Assembly: GCF_030818695.1 (NCBI RefSeq)
Contig: NZ_JAUTAR010000001.1
Location: 2,288,501 to 2,352,500 of the forward strand
Length of the DNA: 64,000 nucleotides
From: Chryseobacterium sp. SORGH_AS_0447
GTDB lineage: Bacteria > Bacteroidota > Bacteroidia > Flavobacteriales > Weeksellaceae
Reading direction: 5' to 3'
Under the pieces are notes generated by a model. The model worked only from the letters and a program-made list of their open reading frames with translations, did not search any database and was not told the origin of the DNA. Every line of letters begins with the position of its first letter. The stretch's first letter is position 1. A program made the position numbers and the translations under genes. Shown here one piece after another: positions 45,680 through 55,523 of this stretch.

Positions 45680-48600
45680 ATGAGATATACAGGAAAAATT
45701 TATTTCACAAATTATGAAAGATCAGATAAAGAAGTTGCAGATCATTTCATGTATCCGGTCATGTTTTTTATTAAAAATGAAGATGGAAAAATCATTAAAC
45801 AGATTGCCTATTCAGCTTCAGGAGAAAAGTCAGAAAGTGAATATGGAACTGGTGGCGGGGGAAGCGGAGGCGCCAACGGAATTGTTTGCCGCGCAAAATC
45901 TGAAATACCTGCAGCCTTCGTAAAATCATTTGGAAGTGAAGTCAGAATCGTTTTTTCGTGGTCATCCGTCGACAGCATTGATGGCAGCGAGACTGGTGGC
46001 GGAACTGCAAGTATTTTAAAAGGAAATACGATTCTGTTTAATAAAAACATTAATCAGGGAATCAATGATATTGATATCACGCCCTATATTTTGGCGGGAG
46101 ATAATACCATTACCTTAAGTATCACGGACAGTTATGGAAATAACAGACAATTAAAATATACTATTCAGACAGTAGCGCTTGCGGTAAGTACTACCTACGA
46201 CAAAACCACCATCAATTCGGGACCGGTAATTTTCCGGTATATCCCAACCGGGAATGTCGAGAAGACCATTCATTTCAAATTAAACGGATCAGATCTTCCG
46301 TCCGTAGTTACTTCAATTAATAATAAAGAATTATTATATGAAATCCCTGTGCAGCCTCATGGCGTACATAATTTAGAAGTATATATGACCGCTGATTTGT
46401 CAGGAGAAATCATTGAAAGCAACCACTTGTTTACAGACATCATCTGTGCTGTTGCCGGTAATTTGACGCCTCTGGTTTCTTCAGCAAATAATGTTACCGC
46501 TAATCAATACGCTCCGGCTTCAATCGAATATCTGGTGTATTCACCATCGTCAAATTACAGCGATGTTGAGATTTTGGTCGACGGCGTGAAGGTTTCTGAA
46601 CTACTGGTAAACAGAAGCCTGCAGAAGTTCACCTATACATTTACGGACTCAGGGGCGCACACTGTGACTTTTACATGTGGCAGTGTCACAAAAAACACTT
46701 CCGTCGTTGTAACGGCGTTTGATATCCAGGTTGAAGCCGAAACGTTAGGCCTGGAATTATTTTTAAGCAGCCGAAACAGAAGCAATTCAGAAATTAACAA
46801 AAACGAGTGGAAATACAAAAACTTATCATGCACTCTTACTGATTTTGATTTCAGCACCAATGGGTGGATTCAGGATGCAAAGGGTTCTGTGGCGCTTAAA
46901 GTGAGCGGAAATGCAAGGGTTGAGATTCCTTTTAAAATATTTGATAACGATTTTAAAACTGGTGGTAAAACATTAGAATTTGAATTTTCAACTTCAGATA
47001 TAAAAAACAGTGACAGTACTATTCTTTCATGCAAAAATGGAAATGTCGGATTTGTTGCCACTTCAAATTCTTTTTCGTTCAGTTCTGAGCAGGACGGAAC
47101 TTCAATTTTTTTCAAAGAAGAGGAAAGAATCCGTGTCAGTGTAGTCGTTACAAAGGTTGCAGACCAAAGATTGGTGTTTGTATATATCAATGGAATTATA
47201 TCTTCCTTATATCAGTATAATTCATTAGACAGCTTTTTACAGCAAGTTCCCCAAAACATAACCATTGGAAGCAGTGACTGTACTATTAATCTATATAACA
47301 TCAGGGTGTATAATAATAATCTAAACGCCGATCAGATGTTGTCCAATTTCATTGCAGACATGGATAACCTGGTTGAAAAAGTCAGCATTTACGAGAGAAA
47401 TAAATTGTACGATGCGTTCGGAAATTTGTCCTACGATAAATGTTTACAATCCATTCCATGCTTAACCATTGTCGGGGATCTGCCAAGTTATAAGGGTGAT
47501 AAAAAAACAATTGTTGGAGAATATGAAAATGCCCAAGATCCTGCAAAATCGTTTTCTTATGTAAATGCGAGTATTGATGTTCAGGGAACGTCTTCTCAAT
47601 ATTACCCACGGAAAAACTTTAAAATCAAATTTAACGGAGGCTTTAAAAATGGAGAATTAGTTTCTTCCAGGTATAAGCTTCGTGATCATTCATTGGCTGA
47701 AAAGACATTTACTTTTAAAGCCGATTTTATGGAGTCCTCCGGTTCTCACAATATTGGTCTGGCGAGGCTTGCACAAGATTCTCTGAATCAGTTAGGCTAT
47801 CTGGTTCCTCCTCAGTTAGCAGATCCTAATATCAGAACCACAATGGACGGGTTTCCGATGCTTATTTTTCATCGTGCTGCACCAGATTCTGAGCGTATTT
47901 TTCTAGGAAAATATAATTTCAATAATGATAAGTCGAATGAAGCAACAACAGGTTTTACAGGTGGTCAGGAATGCTGGGAATTTTTAAACAATACGTCAGA
48001 TAACACGTTGTTTATTGCTACCGATTTTCAAAGTATAGATGAGAATGGTAAGCATTTGTGGAAAAATGACTTTGAGGGAAGATATCCGGAAAATAATGAA
48101 GATACTTCGAATCTTGAAGCTTTGCATTCCTGGATCGTCAGCTGCAAAAATAATCCTGCAAAATTCAGGACCGAGGCTCAGGATCATTTCAATATTCAAT
48201 TTTTACTCTTTTATTATGTTTTTACTGAGTTTTTCGCCATGGTCGATCAGCGCGCTAAAAATCAGATGTTTGCGATGTATCCGGATGCTGAAGGAAACAA
48301 TCGTTGGTATCTTATTTTTTACGACAACGACACGGTTTTAGGCCTTAACAATGAAGGGCACAATGTATATGATTATTGGGTAGAAGCCCACGACCAGGTA
48401 GGTAGCGGTTTTGTTTGGAATGGCGCGCTTTCAGAGCTTTGGAAATTGGTTGAAGTTGCTTTTGATACTGAAATTACGGCTTTGTATCAGCAAATGAGAA
48501 CTTCAGGCATTCTGACTTATGATAAGTGCAACACGTATTTTAACACCTTAGAATCTGACCAATGGGCGGAAAGTATTTTCAACGAAGATGCAAAGTACAA

Positions 48601-50500
48601 GTATATTGATCCTTTGGTGGCAGCCGGGAACGGAAGTTATTTATATACCGCACAGGGCTCAAGAAAATCACACAGAAACTATTGGTTACTGAATCGTTTC
48701 AGATACATGGACGGGAAATACGACACCTCTACTTTTTCTTCGGACTATATTACCATGAGGCTTTATACACCTTCGGGCACGCCTGCAGTTCCTCCAAATG
48801 CTAATTTTTTATTAACGGCTCAGAAAGACGGGTATACAAAAATTAAATTTGGTTCTTACATCAACAGGGCACGATTGCGAAAAAATGTCGCCTCCCTGGT
48901 ACAGGCTCCGGCCATCACCTTCAATGACACTGAAACCATTATTTACGGAGCTTCAGCAATTAAAGATCTTGGGGATTTGTCCGGAAAGTATCTTGGAACG
49001 CTTGATGTATCAAAGGCTTTGAATTTATCAAGATTAAGAATCGGAAGTCAAATTTCGGGTTATTCAAATCAAAATTTGAGGAACTTGTTTATCGGCAATA
49101 ACACGATTCTGGAAGAATTGGATGTAACGAACTGTCCAAATCTAAAACAGTCAATAGATTTAACTGCCTGTACAAGTATTAAGAGAGTCTCTGCTGCAGG
49201 TACAGGAATATCTTCGGTATTATTGCCCAAAGGTGGTTTGCTTGTGTCTTTAACGCTTCCTTCTACAGCAAATACCCTGATTTTGGACAACCAAAAATTT
49301 ATTACCAATTCTAACTTAACTTTTACAGCAAGTTCAATTAAAACTCTTGTTATTAAAGATTGTCCTCTGATTAATGTGAATAATATTGTCTCTTATTTAA
49401 AAAATGTAAGTCGGTTAAGGGTTAACAATCTGAATGGCAGCAGTGCTTCGAGTGAGACTTTTTTCCCTATCATTAATGCTAAGGGGATTGATGATTCAGG
49501 CAACACAACGCCGCATGCTGTAGTTGAAGGAACATGGAACTTTACTACGATATATCAAGAAGATAAGGATTTCATGGAAGCCCATTGGCCTGACTTTCAT
49601 TTTACGTATAAAAGTATTACCAATTTTATTCAGATTTCGGACGTGACCAGAAAAGCTACCTTATTAAATGTCTTTAATACCAACGGTGATGGAGAACTCA
49701 GTTTTGCAGAAGCAAGAGCTGTTACCAGTATTCCTGCTGACACTTTCAACACATCTGTCAATGCCTCGAGAGATCTTTCTTACAGTTTTGATGAGTTTAG
49801 ATTTTTCACGAATGTAGAGACAATAGGAGATAGAGCATTCGAATCGAATACATTACGTAATATTACTTTTCCGGCAAATATAAAAAAGATAGGTTCTGAT
49901 GTTTTCACATTCAGTTCTAGCTCTAATATATCAGGAAGTTTTGATAAAATTGAAGAATTGGGAGATTCTCCAATTTATGGAAAATATTTAGACATTAATC
50001 TGTTTAAAAATGTTAAAACGTATACAGAAAATTCATTTAAATATATGTATCCGAGAGCAGGGAAATTTACCCTTCCTTATATTACAAGAATTTTCAAATG
50101 GATGCTTAGTAATGACATACGTGGTCAAAATGTTGAGGAGGTGGTTTCCAATCTTATTGACGTTTCTGGATCTGTAAGATTGGAAAGAATAGACTCATAT
50201 GGAATCACTATTATCTTACTACCTGGTGAAACTGAAGCTACAATAATTCTTCCTGCTTCAATTAATTATTTAGAAGATTATTGTTTCCCAATTAGTACAT
50301 TTTCAGGATCGCCGGAAGTTACTAAAGTCATAATTAAAGTATTGGCAACTGTACCACCTATTCTAGCAGGAACTAATTTTGTTAATAACAGTTTAATGCT
50401 TAGTAAAGTCGAAATTCATGTCCCAGCCGGAAGTGTTTCTGCCTATAAGGCTGCGACAAACTGGAGCTATTTTGCATCAAAAATTTATCCGATAACATAA
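45680..50500 (+). CDS. Giant multi-domain protein: Ig-like, LamG-like, CotH-like and LRR modules
   Basis: 1606 residues. No clear signal peptide. A Gly-rich linker near residue 55 leads to Ig-like beta domains (about 85-350), a LamG/ConA-like region (about 360-570, GFVATSNSFSFSSEQDG), then a CotH-kinase-like region from about 630 (DVQGTSSQYYPRKNFKIKF) to about 980, including LIFYDNDTVLGLNNEGHNVY. LRR/BspA-like repeats follow from about 1080 (LDVTNCPNLKQSIDLTACTS) to the end, with an EF-hand-like NTNGDGELSFAEA near 1330. CotH proteins phosphorylate spore-coat proteins in Bacillus; activity here is not established. Likely a large fibre or surface protein on the edge of phage-like and adhesin families. 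Confidence 0.65.
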   Translation: MRYTGKIYFTNYERSDKEVADHFMYPVMFFIKNEDGKIIKQIAYSASGEKSESEYGTGGGGSGGANGIVCRAKSEIPAAFVKSFGSEVRIVFSWSSVDSIDGSETGGGTASILKGNTILFNKNINQGINDIDITPYILAGDNTITLSITDSYGNNRQLKYTIQTVALAVSTTYDKTTINSGPVIFRYIPTGNVEKTIHFKLNGSDLPSVVTSINNKELLYEIPVQPHGVHNLEVYMTADLSGEIIESNHLFTDIICAVAGNLTPLVSSANNVTANQYAPASIEYLVYSPSSNYSDVEILVDGVKVSELLVNRSLQKFTYTFTDSGAHTVTFTCGSVTKNTSVVVTAFDIQVEAETLGLELFLSSRNRSNSEINKNEWKYKNLSCTLTDFDFSTNGWIQDAKGSVALKVSGNARVEIPFKIFDNDFKTGGKTLEFEFSTSDIKNSDSTILSCKNGNVGFVATSNSFSFSSEQDGTSIFFKEEERIRVSVVVTKVADQRLVFVYINGIISSLYQYNSLDSFLQQVPQNITIGSSDCTINLYNIRVYNNNLNADQMLSNFIADMDNLVEKVSIYERNKLYDAFGNLSYDKCLQSIPCLTIVGDLPSYKGDKKTIVGEYENAQDPAKSFSYVNASIDVQGTSSQYYPRKNFKIKFNGGFKNGELVSSRYKLRDHSLAEKTFTFKADFMESSGSHNIGLARLAQDSLNQLGYLVPPQLADPNIRTTMDGFPMLIFHRAAPDSERIFLGKYNFNNDKSNEATTGFTGGQECWEFLNNTSDNTLFIATDFQSIDENGKHLWKNDFEGRYPENNEDTSNLEALHSWIVSCKNNPAKFRTEAQDHFNIQFLLFYYVFTEFFAMVDQRAKNQMFAMYPDAEGNNRWYLIFYDNDTVLGLNNEGHNVYDYWVEAHDQVGSGFVWNGALSELWKLVEVAFDTEITALYQQMRTSGILTYDKCNTYFNTLESDQWAESIFNEDAKYKYIDPLVAAGNGSYLYTAQGSRKSHRNYWLLNRFRYMDGKYDTSTFSSDYITMRLYTPSGTPAVPPNANFLLTAQKDGYTKIKFGSYINRARLRKNVASLVQAPAITFNDTETIIYGASAIKDLGDLSGKYLGTLDVSKALNLSRLRIGSQISGYSNQNLRNLFIGNNTILEELDVTNCPNLKQSIDLTACTSIKRVSAAGTGISSVLLPKGGLLVSLTLPSTANTLILDNQKFITNSNLTFTASSIKTLVIKDCPLINVNNIVSYLKNVSRLRVNNLNGSSASSETFFPIINAKGIDDSGNTTPHAVVEGTWNFTTIYQEDKDFMEAHWPDFHFTYKSITNFIQISDVTRKATLLNVFNTNGDGELSFAEARAVTSIPADTFNTSVNASRDLSYSFDEFRFFTNVETIGDRAFESNTLRNITFPANIKKIGSDVFTFSSSSNISGSFDKIEELGDSPIYGKYLDINLFKNVKTYTENSFKYMYPRAGKFTLPYITRIFKWMLSNDIRGQNVEEVVSNLIDVSGSVRLERIDSYGITIILLPGETEATIILPASINYLEDYCFPISTFSGSPEVTKVIIKVLATVPPILAGTNFVNNSLMLSKVEIHVPAGSVSAYKAATNWSYFASKIYPIT

Positions 50501-50510
50501 TAATGAAAAT

Positions 50511-50711
50511 ATGAAACAGACAGACAATATGATTAAAGCAGAGCCGGGAAAATGTTTTAGAAGAAAAATAGACGGGGTTGTTTTCGGTGATGAAATCTAT
50601 TTGGGTACTACCTACTATCTCGACGGAATAAAGCTCGAAAAACCCATTCAGGAGAGGCCTGATGATTTTGAAGAAATTGATATCGGGGTAAAAACCGAAG
50701 AAAATAATTGA
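50511..50711 (+). CDS. Small hypothetical protein at the end of the fibre operon
   Basis: 66 residues, MKQTDNMIKAEPGKCFRRKI at the start and acidic DDFEEIDIGVKTEENN at the end. No signal or known family. It begins 10 bp after the giant gene and is followed by a terminator, so it closes the operon. A chaperone-like accessory is possible. Confidence 0.5.
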   Translation: MKQTDNMIKAEPGKCFRRKIDGVVFGDEIYLGTTYYLDGIKLEKPIQERPDDFEEIDIGVKTEENN

Positions 50712-50803
50712 AAATGATACATTGTATTACTCATTTCCCGAACGGAAATTTATAACCGGTCCTGACCATATGATAAAGATCGTAGGACAAAAATAAATAA
50801 TTA

Positions 50804-50838
50804 AACCGGAGCAGAACCTTTTTTGCTCCGGCTTTTGT
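50804..50838 (+). terminator. Terminator of the fibre operon
   Basis: CCGGAGCA at 50806-50813 pairs with TGCTCCGG at 50824-50831, followed by CTTTTG. Confidence 0.75.
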
Positions 50839-51166
50839 TTTTATAGATCTTAAATTTATAACAAACTGTTTGTGCATTAGGTCGGAAACTGTTTTAATTT
50901 TCTTGATATATTATTCATCTGAATATTTACAATCAAATTTTAAGTGAACAATTTCCTTTAAGGGAAATGATGAATATAATGATATTGCTTTTGATTCAAA
51001 TACAAATAATCAAAACGCATATGAAAATGCCTAATCTTATATGCTGGACAAATATAATGCAGGTATAGCGCTGACGAAAATGGTAATTTTAAAAATTAAA
51101 TGTTTCACAGAGTAATTCTAACGGAAGCAATACTTATTCTCAAACACCATGTAACTAACCAGCATC

Positions 51167-51445
51167 ATAAAAAAATATAATAAAATCTGTCTACTTATAT
51201 TACTGATGTCTTCAGTATTGGTATACAGTCAACAATTAAGCAAAAGAGAAAATTTAAAATTTCAAAATTTCGAAAAAAATAAAAATCTTTATCAGAATAT
51301 GACTTTTGAGGATTTATTGAAAGATCTACCCGAAATAAAGATGCTAAGGATTATGCCCAATAATCCGCAGATAAATATTCATACTTTTATCATTGGTTTC
51401 CTGAATAATCAGAATTCAATAAATCTTCTGATAAAAAGAGAGTGA
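51167..51445 (+). pseudogene. Decayed small secreted protein gene
   Basis: Frame from 51167: an ATA codon stands where ATG is expected, then KKYNKICLLILLMSSVLVYS, a good signal peptide, and QQLSKRENLKFQNFEKNKN, ending 79 residues after the internal ATG at 51206. Without the first codons the signal is cut short. Upstream 50840-51166 is low-complexity AT DNA with scattered stops. I recognise no family. Confidence 0.4.
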
Positions 51446-51639
51446 CTTTATATATTAATGGGAAAATTAATAAGCAAAATATTTCAAAAGAATAGTTAAG
51501 GTTTCAGATAATCCCTTTACTTCAATTCAGGGAAGCCGGCCACTTTTGGAGCGATGCTATCTGCGAACTCCTCAGTGCCGGTAAACTCACCGAACCGGAT
51601 CCCTAAACCCGGGTCACCGCATCCACGTAATATAACCGC

Positions 51640-51969
51640 CATCCAAATGCTTTCCTATAGATCGCCGGCTGGTTTTCGCGCTTATCCTGTTGGGCAGAAT
51701 ACCGGTTAACCCTTTTATCATAAAAGACGGTTCCCTGATTAGCAATAACCTGCTGTGTAAAACATACAAACTTACCGATATTGAAAAAGTTGTTTTCCGG
51801 ATCGCCGTCCCTGCGCCCAGCCGTCGTGGTGTCATGGAAAAATATGCAGGTGATGCTCACCAATGGAAAAAAAAGCCGGACCTACGCCTTCTCCTCTAAA
51901 ATACAACGCCTGCCGGAATCCCAGCATGGAATGAAATCCTATATCCAGAAATTGCAGGCTCAATTATGA
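51640..51969 (+). pseudogene. Frameshifted remnant of a small membrane or PH-like protein gene
   Basis: One frame gives VNPFIIKDGSLISNNLLCKT, YKLTDIEKVVF and then loses sense; the next frame continues MQVMLTNGKKSRTYAFSSKI and ends SYIQKLQAQL at a stop at 51967-51969. Together they look like the C-terminal half of a small protein with a PH-like domain, broken near 51805. The 5' part is degraded. Confidence 0.4.
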
Positions 51970-52063
51970 GTACAGGGGTCAATAGTGAATTGATTAAGTA
52001 ATAAAAAGCTTCTTAACAGCCGGAAAGAAAAATTTGTCAGTTATCTTTTACGGTTTCCCATAT

Positions 52064-52092
52064 TTGTGAAATCGTTTTTTTATCTATATTTG
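52064..52092 (+). promoter_or_regulatory. Promoter of the truncated secreted protein
   Basis: TTG at 52064-52066, 18 nt, TATATTTG at 52085-52092: an exact flavobacterial match. The transcript would run on into the defence island. Confidence 0.6.
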
Positions 52093-52107
52093 ACAAAACT
52101 TTTGACC

Positions 52108-52281
52108 GTGAAAAAACTGTTTTTCCTGACCGCCCTGTGCGGTATCCTTTCCTTCCTGCATGCGCAGTCCGTTCCAAAATTTGTTTACGCTGAGATCGTA
52201 GGTGAATCAAGATTCCTCAGCAATAAGGTAACCGTATCTATTGATTATGGGCAGGCGACTTCTTTTTTTGAGAGCATGTAG
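52108..52281 (+). pseudogene. 3'-truncated secreted protein gene at the defence-island boundary
   Basis: 57 residues from a GTG at 52108, chosen because it lies 15 bp after the promoter box and starts a proper signal peptide (KKLFFLTALCGILSFLHAQ). The mature part VPKFVYAEIVGESRFLSNKV, TVSIDYGQATSFFESM resembles the first third of a small Bacteroidota secreted protein family of about 120 residues, then hits a stop. Beyond 52281 the sequence turns AT-rich and leads to the Res gene, so the 3' part was probably lost when the island inserted. Confidence 0.55.
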
Positions 52282-52385
52282 TCCTAGGGGTAGAATAATT
52301 TTTAACCCCATTAATATCTATATCGAAGGTTAATTTTGTTTTCTATGATCGTATTGGTTATTTTCGCATTGAAATTATTTATTTA

Positions 52386-55300
52386 ATGAAGTTACAATTC
52401 AAAGAACAGGATTTTCAAATACAAGCTGTGGATGCTGTAGTAGAATGTTTTGAAGGTCAAACTCTGAAAACTAATCGCTTTACGCTTGAGAAGACAGCTG
52501 AAATTTTACGGAAAGCCAGAGAGCAGGCGAAAGGAATTGCTACATTAGAATATGAAGTAGAAGAACTTATTGGCTACAGAAATAGTACCATACAAATCAC
52601 TGACTCTCAAATTTTTGATAATATTGTTAATGTCCAGCGGAAGCACTACTTAATTGAGAATCAAAAATTAGATTATGTAAAAGGAGCTAAGATTGGCTAT
52701 AATCTTACAATCGAGATGGAAACGGGTACGGGTAAAACCTATACTTATATCCGTACAATGTATGAGCTGAATAAAAAATATGGATGGAGTAAATTTATCA
52801 TCATTGTACCAAGTATTGCTATCCGAGAAGGGGTTTTTAAAACTTTTGAATTAACACAAGATCATTTCCAGGAAATTTATGGACATAAAATTAGTCCTTT
52901 TATTTACAACTCTTCCCGTCCGCAGGATATTGAAACTTTTGCTTCGGATGGACGAATCAGTGTAATGGTTATCAATACACAGGCTTTTGCCGCAAGAGGT
53001 GCAGATGCGAGACGTATTCATCAGGAACTTGATCATTTTGGTTCAAGAAGGCCGATAGATATTATTGCGCAAACGAAGCCTATAATCATTATTGATGAAC
53101 CGCAGTCTGTTGGTAGAGAAGGCTCAGTTACTTTAAAGAGTATGGAAGATTTTCATCCGCTTTTTACTTTGCGATATTCAGCTACGCATTTAGAAGAATA
53201 CAATAAAATATTCCGACTGGATGCACTAGATGCTTATAATAAAAAGCTGGTAAAGAAAATTCAGGTTAAAGGAATTAATCTTAAAGGATCTTCGGGTACA
53301 ACAGGATATTTATATCTGGAGTACATCAGTTTGAGTGCAAATAAACCTCCCTTAGCTTACTTGGAATATGAAAAACGATCAGGAAATGGCGTAAAACGTG
53401 TTCGTGAAAAAATTGCTCAGGGAACAGATTTATATGAAGTTTCAGGTGGTTTACCAGCATATAAAAACTGTCTGGTAACAGAAGTTAATGGTTACCTTAA
53501 TAAGATTGTAGTTAATGGTCAGGACATTTATCCCGGAGACATCATCAACGATAAAGACGAATTGGCCTTTCGAAGAATTCAAATCAGGGAAACTATCCTA
53601 TCACATTTGCAAAAGGAAAAAGTATTATTTGAGAAAGGAATAAAAGTTCTTTCCTTATTTTTCATCGATTCGGTCGAAAAATACCGAAAGTATGATGAAA
53701 TGGGAGAGGGAGTTTTAGGTGAATATGCACAAATCTTTGAAGAAGAATACAAGAATGCCATCAATCAGTTTGTTGATCTGTTTCGCCAGGATTACACCGA
53801 TTATGTGATTGAGACCGATGTAAATAAAACTTCAAAAGTCTATGCACCGGGAAGTTATTTAGATTATTTGCAACGTGACGATGCAGACCTAGTGCATAAT
53901 GGTTACTTTTCTATTGATAAAAAAGGGAAACCTATTGACCCCACGATCAAAAGAGGGAGCGAAGATTCTGATGATGTTTCTGCTTACGATCTGATTATGA
54001 AAGATAAAGAACGGCTGTTGAGTTTTGAAGAACCAACTCGTTTTATCTTTTCTCATTCTGCCTTAAAGGAAGGGTGGGATAATCCTAACGTATTTCAAAT
54101 CTGTGCATTAAAAAATGTTGATAGCGCAAGCCAGACAAGAAGAAGACAGGAAGTAGGTCGTGGAATGCGTCTGGCGGTTGATAAACGAGGTGTTCGTCAG
54201 GATTTCGAATTGGTGGGCGAACAGGTTCACGACATCAATGTATTGACGGTCATTGCTTCTGAGAGTTACGAAGAGTTTGCAAAAGGTTTGCAGAATGAAA
54301 TTGCAAAATCACTGAAAGACCGTCCGGTAAAAGCGGATACTAAATTCTTTCTGGGTAAGGTTTTGACTAACGAAATGGGCGAGACAAAACGCTTAACAGA
54401 AGACGATGCTGAAGAACTGGTTTTTCATCTTCGCGCAAACGGAATTATTGATAAAGAAAAAAAAATAACTCCCGAAGGAAAAGAACTGATTGAAAAAAAT
54501 GAAGTTCCGATCCCGGAACATTTAGTAGCCTATGCTTCTTCAATCATCCAACTGTTGCAATCGGTTTATAATGGAGAAGGTATTAAACCAGATGACGACC
54601 GGGACAATATTCCTCTAACGGTTAATAAAAACTTTGCTAAAAAAGAGTTTCAGGAACTTTGGAAAAAGATTAGTCTGAAAACGGTGTATGAAGTGAAATT
54701 TGATACAGACAAACTGATTGATGACAGCAGAATCCGAATTGATGCAGACTTGCATATCTCTGAAAGAAAGTATGAGATTAAGACCGGTGAAATGAATGAG
54801 ATAGACAAGAATATGTTGAAAGAGGGAGAAGCCATTTATGTAACCAAAACAGATTCAAAAAAATTATCTTCTGACCTTTACACTGAAGTAGCTTATGATA
54901 TCGTTGGCGAAATAGAGGCCTTGACCAATCTGAAAAGGATGACAGTTGTTGCCATTCTTAAGAAGCTGAAACCAAATACTTTTGCGCTTTTAAGGAAAAA
55001 CCCGGAGGAATTTATTGCCAAATCTGCTAAATTTATCAATGAAACCAAGGCTTCACTTATTATCAACAATATTGTCTATCACAAAACAGAAGAATCTTTT
55101 GATGCAAAAACGGTTTTCACTAATGGCAAAAATATATTGCGTACCGAAGAAATCCTTCAAAAACATATTTATGATTTCCTTCAAACCGATTCTATAATAG
55201 AAAAAGAATTTATTAAAAATCTGGAACAGGCTACAGAAGTTGTGGTCTACGCTAAATTGCCTAAAGGATTTTATGTCACAATTCCAGGAGGAAAGTACAG

Positions 55301-55517
55301 TCCCGACTGGGCAATTGTTTTAGACAGTGAAAAAATGAAACATATCTATTTTGTAGCTGAAACCAAAGGTTCTGAAAATATAATGGATCACAGAGGAATT
55401 GAACAATTAAAAATACATTGTGCGAAAGAACATTTTAAAACCATTAGTAATGGCGAAGTAAAATTTGATGTTATTACCACTTACGAAAAACTTCAATCAA
55501 TTGCACAATTAAAATAA
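52386..55517 (+). CDS. Type III restriction enzyme Res subunit
   Basis: 1043 residues. The SF2 helicase core has Walker A ETGTGKT (112-118), DEAD-like motif II DEPQ (237-240) and the motif VI block QTRRRQEVGRGMRL. The C-terminal nuclease has PD-(D/E)xK residues: D974 in YSPDWAIVL and E992-x-K994 in VAETKGS. With Mod it translocates or slides along DNA and cuts unmethylated sites after a head-to-head meeting. Res precedes Mod by 6 bp, the reverse of the usual mod-res order. All motifs look intact. Confidence 0.93.
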   Translation: MKLQFKEQDFQIQAVDAVVECFEGQTLKTNRFTLEKTAEILRKAREQAKGIATLEYEVEELIGYRNSTIQITDSQIFDNIVNVQRKHYLIENQKLDYVKGAKIGYNLTIEMETGTGKTYTYIRTMYELNKKYGWSKFIIIVPSIAIREGVFKTFELTQDHFQEIYGHKISPFIYNSSRPQDIETFASDGRISVMVINTQAFAARGADARRIHQELDHFGSRRPIDIIAQTKPIIIIDEPQSVGREGSVTLKSMEDFHPLFTLRYSATHLEEYNKIFRLDALDAYNKKLVKKIQVKGINLKGSSGTTGYLYLEYISLSANKPPLAYLEYEKRSGNGVKRVREKIAQGTDLYEVSGGLPAYKNCLVTEVNGYLNKIVVNGQDIYPGDIINDKDELAFRRIQIRETILSHLQKEKVLFEKGIKVLSLFFIDSVEKYRKYDEMGEGVLGEYAQIFEEEYKNAINQFVDLFRQDYTDYVIETDVNKTSKVYAPGSYLDYLQRDDADLVHNGYFSIDKKGKPIDPTIKRGSEDSDDVSAYDLIMKDKERLLSFEEPTRFIFSHSALKEGWDNPNVFQICALKNVDSASQTRRRQEVGRGMRLAVDKRGVRQDFELVGEQVHDINVLTVIASESYEEFAKGLQNEIAKSLKDRPVKADTKFFLGKVLTNEMGETKRLTEDDAEELVFHLRANGIIDKEKKITPEGKELIEKNEVPIPEHLVAYASSIIQLLQSVYNGEGIKPDDDRDNIPLTVNKNFAKKEFQELWKKISLKTVYEVKFDTDKLIDDSRIRIDADLHISERKYEIKTGEMNEIDKNMLKEGEAIYVTKTDSKKLSSDLYTEVAYDIVGEIEALTNLKRMTVVAILKKLKPNTFALLRKNPEEFIAKSAKFINETKASLIINNIVYHKTEESFDAKTVFTNGKNILRTEEILQKHIYDFLQTDSIIEKEFIKNLEQATEVVVYAKLPKGFYVTIPGGKYSPDWAIVLDSEKMKHIYFVAETKGSENIMDHRGIEQLKIHCAKEHFKTISNGEVKFDVITTYEKLQSIAQLK

Positions 55518-55523
55518 ACCAAG

